A stretch of DNA of 45,031 nt, from NCBI GenBank assembly GCA_017548605.1, contig JAFYZT010000013.1:1-45031 (forward strand), written 5' to 3'. This document shows positions 41,046 through 45,031 of this stretch, in pieces (the first letter of the stretch is position 1; each line of letters starts with the position of its first letter). A model generated the notes under the pieces. The model was not told where the DNA came from. It did not search any database and saw only the letters and a program-made list of their open reading frames with translations. This stretch comes from Prevotella sp. GTDB lineage: Bacteria > Bacteroidota > Bacteroidia > Bacteroidales > Bacteroidaceae. The position numbers and the translations under genes are program-made.

Positions 41046-42248
41046 TTATCTTTTCTCGTCGGGATGGATGCCATAGTACACACGAAGCGGGGTGCTTGAT
41101 ACCTTGATGAATCCCTTAGCTTCATCGGCAGTCCAGCCAGTCTGTGTCTCACCGTACTCGCCGAGTTTGGAGCGTGTCAGGTCGTCGGCCGACTCGATGC
41201 CTACCGTTTCGAAACCATAGGGACGCAACTTCAAGATGGCAGTGCCGTTGACATGCCGCTGCGATGAAGTGAGCATAGCCTCGATATCAGGCATCACAGG
41301 CTCCAGATACTGACTCTCATGCAGGAACATACCATACCAGTTGGCCACTTGGTCCTTCCAGTACTGTTGCCACTTCGAGAGCGTAGATTTCTCCAACAGT
41401 CGGTGAGCCTCAATGATGAGTTTGGGTGCTGCGGCCTCGAAACCTACACGTCCCTTGATACCCACAATGGTGTCACCTACGTTGCAGTCGCGACCGATGG
41501 CATACGAAGCACCAATCTCTTCTATCTTCTGGATAGCCTTCACCTTGTCGGCGAACGGCTCATCATTGACGGCCACAATCTCGCCCTTCTCAAAAGTAAT
41601 CCTAAGCAACGACTCCTTGGCGGGATTGGTGGCATGTTTCAAGTAGGCTTCCTCGGGCAGTCCCTGTGCGGGGTCGAGCAATTCGCCGCCGCAGATGCTG
41701 GTGCCCCATATACCTACATTATAGGAGTATTTCAACTTGGCAAAGTCGGCAGAGAAACCATGCTCGTTCAGATAGTCCACCTCTTCCTTGCGGGTGAGTT
41801 TCTTGTCGCGTGTGAGGGTGATGATCTCTACACCCGGAGCCATCACTAAAAAGGTCATATCGAAACGTATCTGGTCGTTGCCGGCACCTGTTGAGCCGTG
41901 GGCGATGGCGTCGGCACCTATCTCGTTCGCGTAACGGGCGATGGCGATGGCTTGGAAAATACGCTCCGAACTGACGGAAATGGGATAGCAGTTGTTACGG
42001 AGCACATTGCCGAAAATCATGTATTTCAACGATTTGGTGTAGTATTCCTGTGTCACGTCGAGGGTGACGTAGGCTTTGGCTCCCAACTGGTAGGCGTTCG
42101 CTTCGTTGCGGGCCAACTGTTCTTCGCTAAAACCTCCAGTGTTGGCGCAGGCGGCATACACATCCCAACCATCGTTAGCCAGTTTCATCACAGTGTAGGA
42201 GGTATCCAGACCTCCTGAAAAAGCTACAACAACTTTTTTCTTACTCAT
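41046..42248 (-). CDS. argG: Argininosuccinate synthase
   Basis: 400 residues from the ATG at 42248; the upstream frame to 42335 reads through a GC-rich repeat-like leader and is rejected. The N-terminal PP-loop VVVAFSGGLDTSYT binds ATP. Conserved blocks follow: AHGSTGAGNDQIRFD, IWGTSICGGELLDP and IGRDCNVGDTIVGIKGRVG (quoted in part). It joins citrulline and aspartate. It needs free citrulline, so a deacylase for N-acyl-citrulline must be encoded elsewhere. It lies 83 bp after the GNAT gene. Confidence 0.97.
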   Translation of the reverse strand: MSKKKVVVAFSGGLDTSYTVMKLANDGWDVYAACANTGGFSEEQLARNEANAYQLGAKAYVTLDVTQEYYTKSLKYMIFGNVLRNNCYPISVSSERIFQAIAIARYANEIGADAIAHGSTGAGNDQIRFDMTFLVMAPGVEIITLTRDKKLTRKEEVDYLNEHGFSADFAKLKYSYNVGIWGTSICGGELLDPAQGLPEEAYLKHATNPAKESLLRITFEKGEIVAVNDEPFADKVKAIQKIEEIGASYAIGRDCNVGDTIVGIKGRVGFEAAAPKLIIEAHRLLEKSTLSKWQQYWKDQVANWYGMFLHESQYLEPVMPDIEAMLTSSQRHVNGTAILKLRPYGFETVGIESADDLTRSKLGEYGETQTGWTADEAKGFIKVSSTPLRVYYGIHPDEKR

Positions 42249-42331
42249 ATTATTATTGTTTTTGTTTTTTATTCGTTTACTATCTTGGTACCAAACTGCT
42301 CCCTTCCATAGGGTGGGTGGAGGTGGGTGCT

Positions 42332-42922
42332 TCAATCATCCAACAGTTTGATACGGTCTAATACTTCCTGTGGGATTTTTGCAGGCAAGTGCTCTTCAGG
42401 GTCATAAAGCATGGCCGTGCAGATGCAATACTTGCGGTCGGTGCGCTGGAGAATGTCCACATTGCAACAGCCCTCGCACCCTTTCCAAAACGCTTCGTCG
42501 TCGGTGAGGTCGGCGAAGGTGACAGGTTGGTAACCCAATTGGGTGTTCATGGTCATCACGGCAGCACCGCTCGTCAGACTGAATATCTTGGCATGCGGCC
42601 AACGGGTGCGTGCAAGACTGAACGTGAGGTCCTTGATGCGTTTGGCCACACCCAATCCACGATAGTCGGGGTGGACAATCAGTCCGGAGGTGGTGACGTA
42701 GTGCTTGTTGCCCCAGGTTTCAATATAGCTGAATCCTGCAAAACGGTCACCGTCCAAGGCGATGACAGCCTTTGCCTCCTGCATCTTCATCGCAATGTAG
42801 GCATGGGTCCTTCGGGCAATGCCGGTGCCGCGAACCTTGGCGGCCTCGGCAATGGTAGTTAGTATCGTATCGATATAACGTTCGTGTGACGAATCTGCCA
42901 CAACAACGGAAATGTTATCCAT
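42332..42922 (-). CDS. GNAT family N-acyltransferase of the arginine cluster
   Basis: 196 residues. The GNAT fold is shown by VIALDGDRFAGFSYIETW, then the acyl-CoA loop GLIVHPDYRGLGVAKRI (R-x-x-G-x-A form) and FSLTSGAAVMTMNTQLGYQPV. The C-terminal part holds several Cys (CEGCCNVDILQRTDRKYCIC). It lies between argR and argG. Because no classical argA or argJ is seen here and the pathway uses N-acyl intermediates, it is the best candidate for the N-acylglutamate (possibly N-succinylglutamate) synthase; this is an inference from position. Confidence 0.8.
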   Translation of the reverse strand: MDNISVVVADSSHERYIDTILTTIAEAAKVRGTGIARRTHAYIAMKMQEAKAVIALDGDRFAGFSYIETWGNKHYVTTSGLIVHPDYRGLGVAKRIKDLTFSLARTRWPHAKIFSLTSGAAVMTMNTQLGYQPVTFADLTDDEAFWKGCEGCCNVDILQRTDRKYCICTAMLYDPEEHLPAKIPQEVLDRIKLLDD

Positions 42923-42949
42923 TTGACGGTTTTCTTGAAAACAATCGGT

Positions 42950-43432
42950 CTAACGAATGGTTTTATTGGGTATCACCCGATTCAATCCTTCCACCACCTG
43001 ATGAGGGTTGGAGCCTTCGCGGACGACGATAAATATAGTGTCATCGCCGGCGATGGTACCCAAAATCTCGGGAATAGAGCAGTTGTCGATGTTGTAGGCA
43101 ATACTGCTGGCATACCCAGGACGTGTCTTGATGACGCCCATGTTGCCTGAAAAATTAATGCTGATGAAACCGGAGGTCTCCAACATTTCCATGGCACTGC
43201 GGGGAGTGGTTACCCGTTTGTACATAGTTTCGTTGGGCAGTACATACACGTATTTACCGTTCATACTTGCCGCCTTGGCTACCTTCAACTGCTTCAAATC
43301 GCGACTCAAAGTGGCTTGAGTGAGTTTGAATCCTTCTTTCTCAAGGGCTTGAAGTACTTCTTCCTGACTGCCCAACTCATGGCTGGAAATCAGCATCTTC
43401 AGCACTTCCATCCTGCTTGTCTTGACTTTCAT
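42950..43432 (-). CDS. argR: Arginine repressor ArgR
   Basis: 160 residues from the ATG at 43432; the upstream extension to 43489 covers the promoter. The N-terminal winged helix has SSHELGSQEEVLQALEKEGF and TQATLSRDLKQLKVAK, the typical ArgR recognition segment. The C-terminal oligomerisation and arginine-binding domain has GTIAGDDTIFIVVREG, with the conserved Asp pair. It represses arginine genes when arginine is abundant. It is first gene of the cluster and likely controls its own promoter, which contains a TGCATAAAAAT(A/C)-like half-palindrome. Confidence 0.95.
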   Translation of the reverse strand: MKVKTSRMEVLKMLISSHELGSQEEVLQALEKEGFKLTQATLSRDLKQLKVAKAASMNGKYVYVLPNETMYKRVTTPRSAMEMLETSGFISINFSGNMGVIKTRPGYASSIAYNIDNCSIPEILGTIAGDDTIFIVVREGSNPHQVVEGLNRVIPNKTIR

Positions 43433-43458
43433 ATTTGTATTTTTATTCTTTTGTGCGG

Positions 43459-43490
43459 CAAAAGTACGTATTTTTATGCAAATGAACAAA
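43459..43490 (-). promoter_or_regulatory. Promoter of the argR-arg/pro cluster, with possible ARG box
   Basis: Minus strand: TTTG (43487-43490), 20-base spacer, TACTTTTG (43459-43466). The spacer reads TTTGCATAAAAATACGTA around the centre, similar to the AT-rich ARG box half-sites (TGCAT...ATnC) known from ArgR targets. Confidence 0.65.
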
Positions 43491-43574
43491 TATAATGGAA
43501 AAAAATGATTGATATATACAAAAAATATCGAAAGGGATACCCCTTCCGATATTTTTATTGATAGTATACTGTTA

Positions 43575-44288
43575 TCATTCCCTACTGCCGAAGATTCGCA
43601 GCAGATAAATGAACAGGTTCACAAAGTCAAGGTAAAGGGAAAGCGAACCCAGCAACGCCAGTTTCTGTGCTTCCTCTGTTGGCTCAGCACATTGTGCCAG
43701 CATCATCTTGATTTTCTGGGTATCCCAGGCTGTCAGACCCACGAAGATGGCCACACCTAAATAGCTGAGTACCATCTCCAGTCCGCTACTCTTCATAAAC
43801 AGGTTCACTACCGTGGCGATAATCAAACCGATGAGGGCCATGAACAGCAATCGTCCTATAGACGACAGGTCTTTCTTGGTGGTGTATCCGAAGAAAGCCA
43901 TGGCAGCAAAGGTACCGGCCGTGATGAAAAACACTTTGGCTACCGATGCTCCGGTGTATATCATCAAGATGGGAGCCAATGTCAACCCATTCAAGGCGGA
44001 ATAGATGACAAACAGCAATGTGCCCACAGTCAACGACAACCGTTGTATCATGCCACTGATGACGAAAACGAGGGCCAACTCACCGATAATCAAACCCCAC
44101 ATCAAGGCCGGGGTGGTCATCATGGTCGTGATGATATTCTCGTTGTGGGATACGATATAAGCTGTCATACCTGTGATGACGAGGGCCAGTGTCATCCATA
44201 CATATACTTTGCGCATGAGAGCGGGAAAGGCCAGAGACACTCTGCCTTCTTGCTCGTTGATCATTCTTGTCAGTTCTTCTTGTGTCAT
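43575..44288 (-). CDS. Bax inhibitor-1/YccA family membrane protein
   Basis: 237 residues with seven hydrophobic segments, starting with VYVWMTLALVITGMTAYIV. The family features are present: FFGYTTKKDLSSIGRLLFMALIGLI in the middle and the C-terminal TAWDTQKIKMMLAQ segment with the paired Asp residues, then LSLYLDFVNLFIYLLRIFG. It is an inner-membrane protein, probably a leak channel (calcium, pH-dependent in relatives). Its own promoter is at 44326-44357. Confidence 0.93.
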   Translation of the reverse strand: MTQEELTRMINEQEGRVSLAFPALMRKVYVWMTLALVITGMTAYIVSHNENIITTMMTTPALMWGLIIGELALVFVISGMIQRLSLTVGTLLFVIYSALNGLTLAPILMIYTGASVAKVFFITAGTFAAMAFFGYTTKKDLSSIGRLLFMALIGLIIATVVNLFMKSSGLEMVLSYLGVAIFVGLTAWDTQKIKMMLAQCAEPTEEAQKLALLGSLSLYLDFVNLFIYLLRIFGSRE

Positions 44289-44325
44289 TTGTCTAATGTT
44301 TTTGGTTTATTCTAGATTCAACATA

Positions 44326-44357
44326 CAAAATTACAAAAGATATGCCATTCCCACAAA
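44326..44357 (-). promoter_or_regulatory. Promoter of the Bax inhibitor-1 gene
   Basis: Minus strand TTTG (44354-44357), 20-base spacer, TAATTTTG (44326-44333). Start codon 38 bp downstream. Confidence 0.75.
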
Positions 44358-44627
44358 GATATTCGATTTATTTTCCACAAATAGATGTTTTTTCCTCTAC
44401 ACCTTATATTATTATATAGATAAATCGATCATTTGTCTTAAATACTAGTTTCGTAAGTTGATAACTCTGCCACATCTGGAGCTCCTTTTTGTTCATTTTC
44501 TCCTCCTCAGATTGCCAAGTAATGGCGTTTTTTGATGCGAAATGGTGATTTTAAGAGACAGGTGAAGATACGTTTTGTAAAATATTCAGAAAATTTTCAG
44601 GTTTCATCAAAAAAAGTTGTCGAAATA
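44358..44627. other. Intergenic region between the Bax inhibitor-1 gene and the rRNA promoter
   Basis: No gene is supported; AT-rich. Nothing recognisable apart from AT-rich tracts that may serve as an upstream activating element of the rRNA promoter. Confidence 0.5.
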
Positions 44628-44659
44628 TTTGCACGGGAAAATTCTTTGTCGTAATTTTG
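44628..44659 (+). promoter_or_regulatory. rRNA operon promoter
   Basis: TTTG at 44628-44631, 20-base spacer, TAATTTTG at 44652-44659. AT-rich runs lie just upstream. The leader to the 16S 5' end is about 255 nt. Confidence 0.75.
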
Positions 44660-44706
44660 CATCCGCTTTCGGCCAAAAAATAGGGGTCGGAGGCAAAAAG
44701 AAAGAG

Positions 44707-44717
44707 TTCTTTGAACA
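44707..44717 (+). promoter_or_regulatory. boxA-like antitermination element in the rRNA leader
   Basis: TTCTTTGAACA resembles the boxA core (TGCTCTTTAACA). About 45 nt downstream of the expected transcription start, a usual place for NusB/NusE binding. A hairpin follows at 44749-44785 (CCTGTCTCCC ... GGGAGACACAGG). Confidence 0.55.
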
Positions 44718-44918
44718 ATTTACATAAAGACAGAGAAGTAGTACAGGAAGCCTGTCTCCCGTCCCTCGTGGGAGGGAGACACAGGTAAACAGTCAACCGT
44801 CAATTTTTATTGGCAGGACAAGCTTCAGGCTCGATACTTCGAGATGACGGCAGAAGCCTGGGACCCGGTCTTACGGAACATCCCCCTTTCTTCGGGGGTT
44901 ATACATTATAATTATTTT

Positions 44919-45031
<113 letters not shown>

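Noticed and set aside
44551-44796. 81-residue frame on the minus strand
   Set aside because: It lies in the rRNA promoter and leader, antisense to functional elements; no protein-like pattern.

Overview
The window is chromosomal DNA of a Bacteroidales bacterium, most likely Prevotella or a close relative. The signs are Bacteroidetes promoters (-33 TTTG, -7 TAnnTTTG), few Shine-Dalgarno sequences, secreted proteins with a shared type IX secretion-like tail, a short ProB without PUA domain, a Bacteroides-type succinylornithine transcarbamylase and the 5' end of a 16S rRNA of Bacteroidetes type. No phage, plasmid backbone, complete insertion sequence or CRISPR array is visible.

Layout. 1-7.75 kb (+): a DUF6057 membrane protein (cut by the left edge), a TolB-like lipoprotein with a CxxCH motif, a histidine acid phosphatase, an M6-type secreted metalloprotease, and a YqiA-like esterase fused to a degenerate HAD/nucleotidase-like domain. 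7.9-14.7 kb (-): a cysteine desulfidase-like protein, DsbD, then clpS-clpA-aat, which together form a bacterial N-degron pathway (tagging, recognition, unfolding). 15.0-17.4 kb: greA with a terminator-like leader hairpin, a HIT protein, and convergent manC. 17.9-24.7 kb: tRNA-Leu(CAA) followed by a likely acquired defence island, in transcription order McrB-like AAA+ ATPase, Fic AMP-transferase, and a DUF2357/PD-(D/E)XK nuclease broken by a two-base frameshift. Behind it lie integrase remains and an orphan gene. 24.8-32.4 kb (-): a secreted subtilase, an AlkZ-related protein, and a 1300-residue secreted Ig-like protein followed by a small Trp-acidic peptide. 32.5-43.4 kb (-): a long arginine/proline cluster, in transcription order argR, GNAT acyltransferase, argG, pspC-like, argC, argD, proC, XRE-cupin regulator, AMP-forming acyl-CoA synthetase, proB, proA, argF'. 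43.6-44.3 kb: a Bax inhibitor-1 protein. 44.6 kb to the end: rRNA promoter, leader and 16S 5' end.

The most unusual features are: (1) several families of simple or palindromic intergenic repeats that reach into genes. They encode in-frame peptide insertions in DUF6057, ArgC and ArgF', and supply the stop codon of at least five genes (lipoprotein, aat, clpA, cyuA-like, argD). (2) The McrB-Fic-DUF2357 operon beside a tRNA gene with a decayed integrase. (3) A 17-bp perfect inverted repeat flanking the -7 element upstream of the giant secreted protein, a candidate invertible or regulated promoter. All function calls come from reading motifs; no database search was run.
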